Part shown: positions 49,410 to 57,235 of the stretch, in pieces
How positions within the stretch are numbered: position 1 is the first letter of the stretch
Layout: every line of letters begins with the position of its first letter
NCBI GenBank assembly: GCA_949425635.1
Contig: CASPWD010000002.1
Location: 62,001 to 126,000 of the forward strand
DNA length: 64,000 nt
Direction: 5' to 3'
Source: an uncultured Bacilli bacterium
GTDB lineage: Bacteria; Bacillota_I; Bacilli_A; RF39; UBA660
The notes under the pieces: generated by a model
Told to the model about the DNA's origin: nothing
Seen by the model: only the letters and a program-made list of their open reading frames with translations
The model's database searches: none
Translations under genes and position numbers: made by a program

Positions 49410-49664
49410 ATGAAAACAAACCTTACAACTATTCCAAATGTTGGAAAAAGAACGAAAGAATCATTAATGGATATAGGAATTAATTGTGTTGAAGACTTGG
49501 TAGGAAAAAATCCTGAAGAACTTTATGAAGCAGATTGTACCAAAAAAGGATTTAAAGTAGATCGATGTCAATTATATTTATTTAAAATGGCTGTATACTA
49601 TGCTGAAAATAAAGAAAATTTAGATAGTGAAAAACTTAAATGGTGGTATTGGAAAGACAAATAA
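49410..49664 (+). CDS. helix-hairpin-helix protein of the Cdd1 (pathogenicity locus) type
   Basis: An 84-residue protein carrying a helix-hairpin-helix: LTTIPNVGKRTKESLMDIGI then CVEDLVGKNPEELYEADC and a final KLKWWYWKDK. The family was named from a Clostridioides difficile pathogenicity-locus-associated gene, but it is a small, probably DNA-binding protein without an assigned role. GGAGTC precedes ATG 49410. Confidence 0.8.
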   Translation: MKTNLTTIPNVGKRTKESLMDIGINCVEDLVGKNPEELYEADCTKKGFKVDRCQLYLFKMAVYYAENKENLDSEKLKWWYWKDK

Positions 49665-49669
49665 TTTTA

Positions 49670-49716
49670 AACTCCACACTCTGTTTGGTTACTTTTAAAG
49701 AATATGAGGATATAAT
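49670..49716 (+). promoter_or_regulatory. promoter with conserved 23-bp element, copy 1
   Basis: AACTCCACACTCTGTTTGGT then TAC (49670-49692) overlaps the -35 GTTACT (49688-49693), which is 17 bp from TATAAT (49711-49716). The element recurs with one mismatch at 51956, also before an XRE gene. Confidence 0.75.
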
Positions 49717-49738
49717 CTGAAGTGAAAGGAAGGATTTT

Positions 49739-50485
49739 ATGAATCAAGAGCGTATAGGTAAATTTATTGCTGAATGTCGTAAAAATAAAAATATGACTCA
49801 AAGTGAACTAGCTAAAATCTTAGGAGTAACAGATAGGGCAATATCAAACTGGGAGAATGGTCGTCGTCTACCTGATCCGTCTTTAATGTTAGATTTATGT
49901 TCTAGTTTAGAAATAACTTTAAATGAGTTATTTGCAGGAGAATACATCAAAGAAAAAGATATGATAAAAGAATCGGAAAAAAACATTTTAAATATATTTA
50001 ATCTAATATTAGATAAAAATAAAAGGTTTAAAACAACCTGTTTCATATTTACAATAATCATCAGTTTTTTCTTAATCCTAATCGGTAAACAAGTATTAGT
50101 ATCTGTTGGTTATGCTATTAACGATAATTTAAGATACACACAGATTTATGATTCTGAATTAGAAGGAATCAAGGGTGATGTAAATACAAAATATTTTGAA
50201 GAAATAAATATTGATTTCGAAATAGGAGCCAATAAGTATGGAATCGCTGTATTTAAAGACCCTGAAAAAGCTTACAAAAGATTAAAGAAAGACTATGCTA
50301 AAGGGATAAAACTAATTCAAAAAGAATACAAATTACCACCACTAACTAATTTTACATTCGACTTATATAGCACGTATGGATGGCAAGTTACAACAGGGAC
50401 AGAAGAAGAACAAAAAGAAGCAAGATTTGTATCAGGCTTTTTCGATATCTATGAAAATAGTTTTAATGAAAGGTCACTAAGATGA
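49739..50485 (+). CDS. XRE-family HTH regulator with one membrane helix and an ectodomain
   Basis: A 248-residue protein: HTH at 1-66 (IGKFIAECRKNKNMTQSELA, then TDRAISNWENGRRLPDPSLM), a transmembrane helix at about 100-125 and an extracytoplasmic domain with NTKYFEEINIDFEIGANKYG and a GWQVTTGTEEEQKEAR stretch. It is translationally coupled (ATGA) to a small membrane protein. Its promoter carries the 23-bp element shared with 52027, whose HTH is closely similar (SNWENGRR). Confidence 0.85.
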   Translation: MNQERIGKFIAECRKNKNMTQSELAKILGVTDRAISNWENGRRLPDPSLMLDLCSSLEITLNELFAGEYIKEKDMIKESEKNILNIFNLILDKNKRFKTTCFIFTIIISFFLILIGKQVLVSVGYAINDNLRYTQIYDSELEGIKGDVNTKYFEEINIDFEIGANKYGIAVFKDPEKAYKRLKKDYAKGIKLIQKEYKLPPLTNFTFDLYSTYGWQVTTGTEEEQKEARFVSGFFDIYENSFNERSLR

Positions 50486-50697
50486 AAAATCTAATAATAA
50501 AAATACTCCTTATACTTTTATCTTTAGTTATAACTTTTATAACATTCGAGTCTCTTAGTTGGTATCACTTTGGAGACATTCCTACTAGAGTTGTAAGATT
50601 AAGACTAGTAATATTTTTTATCATAGTTCTAATAATTTTAATAGGAATCTATAATCTAATAAATAAACTAAAAACTAAATATAATAAAGTGAATTAA
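50482..50697 (+). CDS. small two-helix membrane protein
   Basis: A 71-residue protein with hydrophobic helices at about 3-20 and 38-58 and a basic tail. It overlaps the XRE gene by four bases (ATGA), so its product may be a partner subunit of that membrane regulator. The family is not recognised. Confidence 0.68.
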   Translation: MKNLIIKILLILLSLVITFITFESLSWYHFGDIPTRVVRLRLVIFFIIVLIILIGIYNLINKLKTKYNKVN

Positions 50698-50711
50698 TAT
50701 TCGCTTTTTTT
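50686..50711 (+). terminator. intrinsic terminator containing a stop codon
   Basis: AAAGTGAAT (50686-50694) pairs with ATTCGCTTT (50699-50707, one G-U), then T run. The TAA of the preceding gene lies in the hairpin. Confidence 0.75.
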
Positions 50712-50781
50712 AATCATAGACTTTCATTTTTTAATTCTTATAGTAAGCACAATATTTCTGTTGTATATTTAAAAAACGTTG

Positions 50782-50810
50782 TTGACGAACAAATGTATTT
50801 ATTGTATAAT
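50782..50810 (+). promoter_or_regulatory. promoter with a LexA-like SOS box
   Basis: TTGACG (50782-50787), 17-bp spacer, TATAAT (50805-50810). The spacer contains CGAACAAATGTATT (50786-50799), 12 of 14 positions of the Gram-positive LexA consensus CGAACRNRYGTTYC. The 50712-51022 region between this and dinD otherwise holds no gene; a second TATAAT lies at 50994-50999. Confidence 0.7.
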
Positions 50811-51022
50811 AAATAACATTACAAAAATATGTTGTTTAAGATTGTCTATAAAGCTTATAAATTCAGTATGTATTCTTATTATTTAAATAAGTCAAAAATA
50901 TTGATTCTTCTTTATTTCTATTTAATCAAAGTCTTAGTATAAAAGATAAAATATATAAAGAGTGTAGGGAAACTGATATTTAAAAGATTATAGTATAATA
51001 CGTTTTAAAAGGGGGAAATATT

Positions 51023-51850
51023 TTGAATAAAACAGAAAAATACAATGAAACGATTTTTGAAAATATTAAACATATTAATGAGTTTGGGGAAGAATATTGG
51101 GATGCTAGAGAACTGATGCCATTACTTGAATATAGCAAATGGGAGAATTTTCATAAAGTCATTAAAAACGCAATGCTTGCTTGTGAAAATAGTAATTATA
51201 GTGTTGCAGAACATTTTCCTGAGGTCAGGAAAATGATAAAAATTGCTAAAGGTGCTCAAAGGAAAGTAGTTGATTACGAATTAAGTCGATATGCATGTTA
51301 TCTTATCGTACAAAACTCCAATCCTAAAAAAGAAAGTGTTGCACTTGGGCAAACTTATTTTGCAATACAAACAAGGAAACAGGAAATTACTGAAAAAGAA
51401 TATGGTAAGTTATCAGAAGACGAAAAAAGATTTTATCAAAGAAACTTAACAAAAAAAGGAAATTATTCTTTAAACCAAGCTGCAAAAAACGCTGGGGTGA
51501 AAAACTTTGATAAATTTCATAACTCTGGGTATAAAGGTTTGTATAACGGAGAAACTGCTGATGATATAGCAAAAAGAAAAGGTTTAAGATATAGAGAGGA
51601 CATTTTGGACAATATGGGAAGCGATGAATTAATTGCTAATTTATTTAGAATTTCCCAGACAGAACAAAAACTAAAAAGAGAAAATATAAAAACTGAAAAT
51701 AACGCTAATAAAGCTCATTATGAAGTAGGAAAAGAAGTTCGCAATACAATTAAAAGGTTAGGTGGAACAATGCCAGAAGAATTACCAACACCTAAAAAAA
51801 GTTTAAAGGAATTAGAAAAAGAAAGAAAAAAATTACAAATCGAAGAATGA
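51023..51850 (+). CDS. dinD: DNA damage-inducible protein D
   Basis: A 275-residue protein of the DinD family. The N-terminus carries YWDARELMPLLEYSKWENFH and a BRO-N-like fold with VVDYELSRYACYLIVQNSNP. The middle has KKESVALGQTYFAIQTRKQE, and the C-terminus is a long charged coil. E. coli DinD inhibits RecA strand exchange; the family is SOS-controlled. The start is TTG 51023 with GGGGG seven bases before it. The SOS-type box lies 224 bases upstream, giving a leader of about 200 bases. Confidence 0.9.
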   Translation: MNKTEKYNETIFENIKHINEFGEEYWDARELMPLLEYSKWENFHKVIKNAMLACENSNYSVAEHFPEVRKMIKIAKGAQRKVVDYELSRYACYLIVQNSNPKKESVALGQTYFAIQTRKQEITEKEYGKLSEDEKRFYQRNLTKKGNYSLNQAAKNAGVKNFDKFHNSGYKGLYNGETADDIAKRKGLRYREDILDNMGSDELIANLFRISQTEQKLKRENIKTENNANKAHYEVGKEVRNTIKRLGGTMPEELPTPKKSLKELEKERKKLQIEE

Positions 51851-51857
51851 TAAACAG

Positions 51858-51888
51858 TAGATTAGTTTAAAGGTGACTAATCTATTTT
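51858..51888 (+). terminator. intrinsic terminator after dinD
   Basis: TAGATTAGT (51858-51866) pairs perfectly with ACTAATCTA (51876-51884), followed by TTTT. Confidence 0.75.
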
Positions 51889-51955
51889 AGCCTTTTCACA
51901 CGAAAAGATTTTGTTAAAATGAGACATTTTTTAGGATACAAAAAGAGTACTAGAT

Positions 51956-52002
51956 AACTCCACATTCTGTTTGGTTACAAAATAATTATTTTATTGTACA
52001 AT
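51956..52002 (+). promoter_or_regulatory. promoter with conserved 23-bp element, copy 2
   Basis: AACTCCACATTCTGTTTGGT then TAC (51956-51978) overlaps the -35 GTTACA (51974-51979), which is 17 bp from TACAAT (51997-52002). It differs from copy 1 by one base over 23. Confidence 0.75.
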
Positions 52003-52026
52003 TGTCTTTAGAAAGAGGATAACATT

Positions 52027-52710
52027 ATGGACGAAGAAAAAATAGGACTTTTTATAGCAAAACTAAGAAAAGAAAGTAAAATGACTCAAAAAGAACTGGC
52101 TGAAAAAATAGGAGTAACGGATAGAGCAATATCAAACTGGGAGAACGGCAGAAGAATTCCAGACGTGTCCCTATATCAAAAAATATGCGAAACATTCGGC
52201 ATCACACTAAATGAGCTCTTCTCTGGAGAAAGAGTAGAGGATAAGAACTTTAAAGAAGTGGCTGATAAAAATTTATTTAGTGCACTAGAAAATAGCGTGT
52301 TTACATTAAAAGATAAGATAGACTATTTCAAAAGAAAATGGCAACGTGATCATTTCTTTGAATTAACTTTAACAATGATAATTATAGTGTTCTTTATTAT
52401 TTATGGTTTCATTAAAGATAATGACTTTCAGTACTTATTTATGATTATTGGACTTATATCTAGTATCATTGAAAACAATCGAATGATGGCTTATATAGAA
52501 TGCAATGCTTATGGTAAAAAGTCAGATATTACTATTGAAGAATTTAGAAGTTACATAAATGGACTAACAGAATCAAAAGATATTTTAAAAACATTTAAAA
52601 ATAAAAAAGAAGCCGTAAAGTATTTGATGAAAACAACCAACCTTTCTGAACAGGAGTGCAGTAGTGCTTACGATATTATTATAAAACTGGATTTAGAAAA
52701 AATAAGCTAG
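52027..52710 (+). CDS. XRE-family HTH regulator with two membrane helices
   Basis: A 227-residue protein: HTH at 1-66 (IGLFIAKLRKESKMTQKELA, then TDRAISNWENGRRIPDVSLY), transmembrane helices at about 120-135 and 143-158, then a cytosolic C-terminal domain of helices (EEFRSYINGLTESKDILKTF). AAAGAGG precedes ATG 52027. The upstream 23-bp element that it shares with 49739 is a candidate operator for one or both proteins. Confidence 0.85.
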   Translation: MDEEKIGLFIAKLRKESKMTQKELAEKIGVTDRAISNWENGRRIPDVSLYQKICETFGITLNELFSGERVEDKNFKEVADKNLFSALENSVFTLKDKIDYFKRKWQRDHFFELTLTMIIIVFFIIYGFIKDNDFQYLFMIIGLISSIIENNRMMAYIECNAYGKKSDITIEEFRSYINGLTESKDILKTFKNKKEAVKYLMKTTNLSEQECSSAYDIIIKLDLEKIS

Positions 52711-52803
52711 ACCTTTTTATAAAACAAAAAAGATTAATTATATTAATAAAAAAATGTAGTATAATAAAATCAATATAAGAAGGTAAAGGGTGAAGCTTTT
52801 AAA

Positions 52804-53727
52804 ATGAAAAACATCGATTCTATCAAAAACAATAAAATAATAGTCATTGTAATTATAATAGCTATAGTATTAATTTCTGTAATAACTACTGCTGTTTGCC
52901 TAAAGTTAAGTAACACTTCAAAACCAGATGAACAAATTAAATTAGAAAATAAAGATCCAAATAATTCGAGCCAAGACGAGCCAATAGAAGAAGAGGAACT
53001 AGATCCAGAAGATTCTATCCCCGATTATGTAAAAGATGCTTATAATTTAATTGAACCATACATAGAAACGCTTGCTCCAGTAATAAATCAACCAGGTATG
53101 TACAGAGAGAATAAAGTAACAGAAAGTGATTTAACCAACATAGGAAGACTAACCTATATTATGAAACAAATTTATTTAGACGGTAATTTTGATGAAGCTG
53201 AAAATTATGAGACAGAGTACGGTGAAATAGCCAAATATTATCCAAAAATAACTAAACAACTAGTTGAATCGTATGAAAAGGAATACTTAGGAGTAAATCG
53301 TTTGAAACATGAGAATATTACTTTAGATGCTTGGCATGCATGTGAATTTAAAGATAATGAATATTACTGCCATAGTATTGAAGGCGGAACAGGAACCTGT
53401 AATACAAAAGAAAATTTAAGGTCATTTGTAAGTTTTGAAGAACAAGAAGATGAACTTATTATATATGAAAAAGCAATTTATTCTTTTTCTACGTGCGACG
53501 AAGAATCAAATTATACATATTATTGTGAATATTGGGAGAACCAATTTACAGATAATAATAAATGTGGAAATCACTTAATAGAAAGCAAAGAAAAAGATTA
53601 CAACGACAATTCAGAAGAAGAAAAAAAATTAGTTGATGAATCAGGAATATTATATAAATCAATATTTAGAAAAAATCCCAAAGGAAAATATTATTGGGTT
53701 AGTAGTGAGCCTGTCTCTAACAGCTAA
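52804..53727 (+). CDS. membrane-anchored protein of unknown function
   Basis: A 307-residue protein: signal-anchor helix at about 12-34, an acidic Asp/Glu/Pro linker (35-75), then a mixed domain with several Cys in the C-terminal part (CEFKDNEYYCHSIEGGTGTC, then STCDEESNYTYYCEYWENQF) that may form disulfides outside the cell. I do not recognise it. A TATAAT lies at 52760-52765 and the Shine-Dalgarno is AAAGGGTGA. A neighbouring gene at 53803 also encodes an anchored protein. Confidence 0.72.
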   Translation: MKNIDSIKNNKIIVIVIIIAIVLISVITTAVCLKLSNTSKPDEQIKLENKDPNNSSQDEPIEEEELDPEDSIPDYVKDAYNLIEPYIETLAPVINQPGMYRENKVTESDLTNIGRLTYIMKQIYLDGNFDEAENYETEYGEIAKYYPKITKQLVESYEKEYLGVNRLKHENITLDAWHACEFKDNEYYCHSIEGGTGTCNTKENLRSFVSFEEQEDELIIYEKAIYSFSTCDEESNYTYYCEYWENQFTDNNKCGNHLIESKEKDYNDNSEEEKKLVDESGILYKSIFRKNPKGKYYWVSSEPVSNS

Positions 53728-53802
53728 ACCCAAAGAAATCTCGAGTCTTTTTGCAGTTATGAGAAAGCATGATATAATAAATTAATTGAAGTGAGGAAGT
53801 TT

Positions 53803-54450
53803 ATGAAAAAGAACATAGTGTTGTTAGGGATTATTTTAGTTATAACAATAGGAACAATTATTGGTTTCTTATTACTTAGTAAACCAAATAGTATAGAACA
53901 AACTCAAGACCAAGAAGTATATGTTAATTTACATTTAAATATGAGATTAATGCCCTTAGACAGAGGATATTTCTTCGAAGATCCTATAATGGAAGCGTTA
54001 GAAAAAAAAGAAATAGGTGAAGTAACAGGTGGTGGAACCTCTTTATCAGAAGAAGGAATGCCAACATCATGTGATGTTGAAATTTATATCAAATTATCTA
54101 AAAAACAAGAATTTATAGAATATATTAAAAGTTTAAATAATATTGCAAAAGGTAGTTATATCGAAATAGAGGACGAAAAGCTTGAAATCGGTACACTAGA
54201 AGGACTAAATATAATGCTAGATGGTATCAGTTTACCAAGTTCTGTATACAAAGAGAATGATGTGAATGACGTTATTGATGATATGGATAAATTACTAAAA
54301 GGTAAAGGTCAATTCTTTAGTTATTACTACGGAGAACGTTATACAAATCTTTACTTTTATGGTGAATCCTATGAGGAAATGAAACAGATAATAGAAGACT
54401 ATACTAAAAATTGTCCTCTATGTCAAAATAGTATAATAGAAAAAATATAA
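53803..54450 (+). CDS. membrane-anchored protein of unknown function
   Basis: A 215-residue protein: anchor helix at 4-24, then an alpha/beta ectodomain with VYVNLHLNMRLMPLDRGYFF, EVTGGGTSLSEEGMPTSCDV (a divergent Gly-rich turn), DVEIYIKLSKKQEFIEYIKS and a Cys pair near the C-terminus (CPLCQNS). An alternating alpha/beta order could indicate a ferredoxin-like fold. A TGATATAAT promoter lies at 53770-53778. GTG 53791 precedes the chosen ATG 53803, which has AGGAAG upstream. Confidence 0.72.
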   Translation: MKKNIVLLGIILVITIGTIIGFLLLSKPNSIEQTQDQEVYVNLHLNMRLMPLDRGYFFEDPIMEALEKKEIGEVTGGGTSLSEEGMPTSCDVEIYIKLSKKQEFIEYIKSLNNIAKGSYIEIEDEKLEIGTLEGLNIMLDGISLPSSVYKENDVNDVIDDMDKLLKGKGQFFSYYYGERYTNLYFYGESYEEMKQIIEDYTKNCPLCQNSIIEKI

Positions 54451-54459
54451 TGTAAAATT

Positions 54460-54480
54460 GACTAGTCAACTAGTCTTTTT
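54460..54480 (+). terminator. intrinsic terminator
   Basis: GACTAGT (54460-54466) pairs perfectly with ACTAGTC (54469-54475) across a two-base loop (likely a wider loop in RNA), followed by T5. Confidence 0.72.
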
Positions 54481-54527
54481 CTCTTCTATAAAATTAAGTT
54501 ATAATAACTTTAGAAAAGAGTGATCCT

Positions 54528-55421
54528 ATGAAAAATAATCGTCTATTTGGTATCATATATATCTTACTATCTAAAGATACAGTAACTGCATCTTACTTAG
54601 CAGACTATTTTGAAGTTTCAGTAAGAACAATTTACAGAGACATAGATACTTTAAGTTCTCTTAATATTCCTATCTATGCTAGTAAGGGTAAAAATGGTGG
54701 AATAAGTATTTTAGAAGATTATAAACTAGACAAAACATTACTAACAGAGGAAGAACAAAAAGAAATTCTATTTTCATTACAGAGCATTGATAAATTAAAT
54801 ATACACGATAACAAGTTATTTGATAAAATGAAAAGTCTTTTTTCATCCCAAGAAGATGATTGGTTTGAAGTCGATTTTAATATATGGGACAATTCTGATA
54901 CCCATAAATTAAACTTCGATTCTATCAAAGAATCTATTCTAAAAAGCCAAGTAATCGAATTTATTTATTCAAACACGTATGGAGAAACTTCTAAAAGAAG
55001 AGTAGAACCTATAAAATTACACTTTAAGTATAATGCTTGGTTTCTAAATAGCTTTGACCTAGATAAAAACGATTTTAGAGTTTTTAAACTAACACGCATA
55101 AAAGATTTAAAGTTAACGAACGAATCGTTCGAAAGAAAGGAAATACCAAAATACCCTAAAGAAATTAAGCCACCTAAAATAACTAAAGTAACTTTAGAAA
55201 TAAGTGAGCATGCAACATATCGTGTTTACGACGAATTTAAAGAAAATCAAATTAAAAAGCTAAACAACGGAAACTTCGAAGTTGTTATGGAGCTTCCAGA
55301 AAATGAATGGCTATATGGCTATATATTATCATTTGGTAGCAACGCTAAAGTAATATCACCAGAGTCTATAAAAGAAATAATTGCTAAGGAACTTTATGAA
55401 TCTTTAAAAAATTACAAATAA
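54528..55421 (+). CDS. HTH-WYL transcriptional regulator (YafY-like)
   Basis: A 297-residue protein: HTH_11 at 1-60 (IIYILLSKDTVTASYLADYF, then VRTIYRDIDTLSSLNIPIYA) and a WYL domain from about 138 (VIEFIYSNTYGETSKRRVEP, then LHFKYNAWFLNSFDLDKNDF) with a WCX-type C-terminal extension. WYL domains bind nucleic acids or nucleotides and regulate many stress and defence loci. The C-terminal target is unknown. A hairpin with arms AATATGACA/TGTCATATT (55420-55443) follows. Confidence 0.9.
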   Translation: MKNNRLFGIIYILLSKDTVTASYLADYFEVSVRTIYRDIDTLSSLNIPIYASKGKNGGISILEDYKLDKTLLTEEEQKEILFSLQSIDKLNIHDNKLFDKMKSLFSSQEDDWFEVDFNIWDNSDTHKLNFDSIKESILKSQVIEFIYSNTYGETSKRRVEPIKLHFKYNAWFLNSFDLDKNDFRVFKLTRIKDLKLTNESFERKEIPKYPKEIKPPKITKVTLEISEHATYRVYDEFKENQIKKLNNGNFEVVMELPENEWLYGYILSFGSNAKVISPESIKEIIAKELYESLKNYK

Positions 55422-55450
55422 TATGACATACTGCTGTCATATTTAATTTT
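55420..55450 (+). terminator. hairpin after the WYL gene, possible terminator
   Basis: AATATGACA (55420-55428) pairs perfectly with TGTCATATT (55435-55443); the T run after it is interrupted, so termination may be weak. Confidence 0.5.
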
Positions 55451-55484
55451 ATATACTAAGATTTGTAAGGAGCATAATAGTTAA

Positions 55485-55755
55485 ATGAAAAGATTGTTAC
55501 TAGATAGCATAGATAAAAATACATACTACAAAATTAGGTCAAGTAAGGATAAAAAGAAATTTAAAATTACAAAATGAAGATGTTATAGAATATTGTATCA
55601 ACAAAATAAAAGATAGCAGTTCAATAGTATCTAAAAATGGTAAAAACTTTTATATTGATATAGATAACGTTATCATAACTATTAACTCATATAGTTTAAC
55701 CATAATAACTGCTCACTTAAAAAATAATGAAAGAAGGAAAAAATATGTCATTTGA
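55485..55755 (+). pseudogene. DUF3781-family protein, frameshifted
   Basis: ATG 55485 (AAGGAG at a long distance) opens MKRLLLDSIDK, then the frame fails. The rest of the DUF3781 signature continues in another frame: IHTTKLGQVRIKRNLKLQNE, DVIEYCINKI, then NFYIDIDNVIITINSYSLTI and ITAH, to TGA at 55753. A single-base change in the A5 run near 55515-55519 explains it. It overlaps the start of the next gene by 11 bases. The function of the family is unknown. Confidence 0.75.
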
Positions 55756-56380
55756 TTATAAAAAAGAATATAAAGAATATTATATGCCTAAGAATACACC
55801 TAGCATCATAACAATCCCTAAAATGAATTATATAGCTGTCCGTGGTAAAGGAGATCCCAATACGGAAGACGGAGAATACAAGAATTCTATTAGCTTATTA
55901 TACGGAATAGCTTTTACATTAAAGATGAGTTATAAAACTTCACATAAAATAGAAGGATATTTCTCATATGTAGTCCCACCATTAGAAGGTTTTTGGTGGC
56001 AAGAAGGGACAACGAATATAGATTATAATCATAAAGAAGATTTTAATTTTATTTCTGTAATAAGACTACCAGACTTTGTAACTAAAAATGATTTTGATTG
56101 GGCTATTGAAGAAGCTACTAAGAAAAAAGGAATTGATTACAGTAAAGTAGAATTTCTAACTATTGATGAAGGAGAATGTGTTCAAAGTATGCATATTGGT
56201 TCTTATGATTCTGAACCTAAAACAATTGAAAAAATGGATAACTACGCTAAAGAACAGGGGTACGTTATTGATATTAATAAAAATAGATTACATCATGAAA
56301 TATACTTGAGTGACCCAAGAAGATGTGATGTAAATAAACTTAAAACTGTTCTAAGACATCCAATCAAAAAGGAAAAATAA
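55745..56380 (+). CDS. GyrI-like small-molecule-binding protein
   Basis: A 211-residue stand-alone GyrI-like (SBTase) protein: MNYIAVRGKGDPNTEDGEYK, then a FTLKMSYKTSHKI helix, GFWWQEGTTNIDYNHKEDFN and ending HEIYLSDPRRCDVNKLKTVL. The family includes drug-binding domains that hydrolyse or sequester aromatic compounds. ATG 55745 is preceded by AGAAGGA; an ATG upstream at 55727 lies in the DUF3781 frame. It is two bases from the GNAT gene, hence one operon. Confidence 0.88.
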   Translation: MSFDYKKEYKEYYMPKNTPSIITIPKMNYIAVRGKGDPNTEDGEYKNSISLLYGIAFTLKMSYKTSHKIEGYFSYVVPPLEGFWWQEGTTNIDYNHKEDFNFISVIRLPDFVTKNDFDWAIEEATKKKGIDYSKVEFLTIDEGECVQSMHIGSYDSEPKTIEKMDNYAKEQGYVIDINKNRLHHEIYLSDPRRCDVNKLKTVLRHPIKKEK

Positions 56381-56382
56381 TT

Positions 56383-57126
56383 ATGAACGAATATATAAAC
56401 TTAACTTTAGATAACATTGAAAGAGAACACATATGTTGTGCCATAGGAGATCCAAAGCACCAAAATGGCGTTAATAATAAAAAAGAATGGATAAACAAGA
56501 AATTAAATGATGGTCATGTTTTTAGGAAACTAAACGCCAGAGGCAAAACATTTATTGAATATGAACCTGTAGAAAAAGCTTGGGTTCCTATAAGTGGAGA
56601 AAACTACGAATATATTTATTGTTTATGGGTTGCTGGTAGTTTTAAAGGAAAAGGAATTGCTAAAGAACTATTGGAATATGCCATAAATGATGCTAAAGAG
56701 AAAGGTATGAATGGACTATGTACTATATCTTCCAAAAAGAAAAAGCCATTTCTTGGTGAAAAGAAATTCTTTGAACACTACGGATTTAAAGTTATTGATG
56801 AAATAGGTGATTACTGCTTATTAGCACTCCAATTTAATGATAGTGATACTCCAAGATTTAATGATAATGCCAGAAAAATGAAAATAGATAATGAAGAATT
56901 TACAATTTACTATAGTCCGGAATGTCCTTATGTAGAATATGAAGTAAATGAACTAACTGAATATGGAAAAGCCAATAATATAAAAATAAATTTTATAAAA
57001 ATAGATACATTAGAGAGTGCCAAAAAGGTTCCGTGTATTTTCAATAATTGGGCAAACTTCTATAAAGGCGAATTTCTATCTAATACTATTCTAAATTCAA
57101 ACTCCTTTGAAAAACTAATAAAATAA
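56383..57126 (+). CDS. GNAT acetyltransferase with a YoaP-like domain
   Basis: A 247-residue protein: the N-terminal 155 residues are a GNAT fold with the acetyl-CoA loop WVAGSFKGKGIAKELLEYAI (Q/RxxGxG/A type). The C-terminal part (about 168-245, FTIYYSPECPYVEYEVNELT and then KVPCIFNNWANFYKGEF) is the YoaP-like domain found fused to GNATs in Firmicutes and has a thioredoxin-like CPY motif. The substrate is unknown. It is coupled to the GyrI-like gene, which suggests inactivation of a bound toxic compound. Confidence 0.85.
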   Translation: MNEYINLTLDNIEREHICCAIGDPKHQNGVNNKKEWINKKLNDGHVFRKLNARGKTFIEYEPVEKAWVPISGENYEYIYCLWVAGSFKGKGIAKELLEYAINDAKEKGMNGLCTISSKKKKPFLGEKKFFEHYGFKVIDEIGDYCLLALQFNDSDTPRFNDNARKMKIDNEEFTIYYSPECPYVEYEVNELTEYGKANNIKINFIKIDTLESAKKVPCIFNNWANFYKGEFLSNTILNSNSFEKLIK

Positions 57127-57131
57127 ATACT

Positions 57132-57159
57132 AAGCTAGTTATAATTAATTGGCTTTTTT
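57132..57159 (+). terminator. intrinsic terminator
   Basis: AAGCTAGTT (57132-57140) pairs with AATTGGCTT (57147-57155) using two G-U pairs, followed by T5. Confidence 0.65.
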
Positions 57160-57181
57160 CATCCCCTAAATTGAAATATAG

Positions 57182-57219
57182 TGATATAATGATAAAGAAG
57201 ACAATGATAATTGTTCTCA
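57182..57219 (+). promoter_or_regulatory. extended -10 promoter with a Fur-like 7-1-7 box
   Basis: TGATATAAT (57182-57190). At the transcription start lies TGATAAT-T-GTTCTCA (57205-57219), which fits the 7-1-7 Fur/PerR layout with two deviations, and ACAAT-GATA-ATTGT (57201-57214) is palindromic. Metal or peroxide control is inferred. Confidence 0.5.
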
Positions 57220-57235
57220 ATAAGGAGGAATAAAT

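Noticed and set aside
53728..53765. Terminator after the anchored protein gene
   Set aside because: Only a five-base AAAGA/TCTTT pairing with a T tract; too weak to list with confidence.
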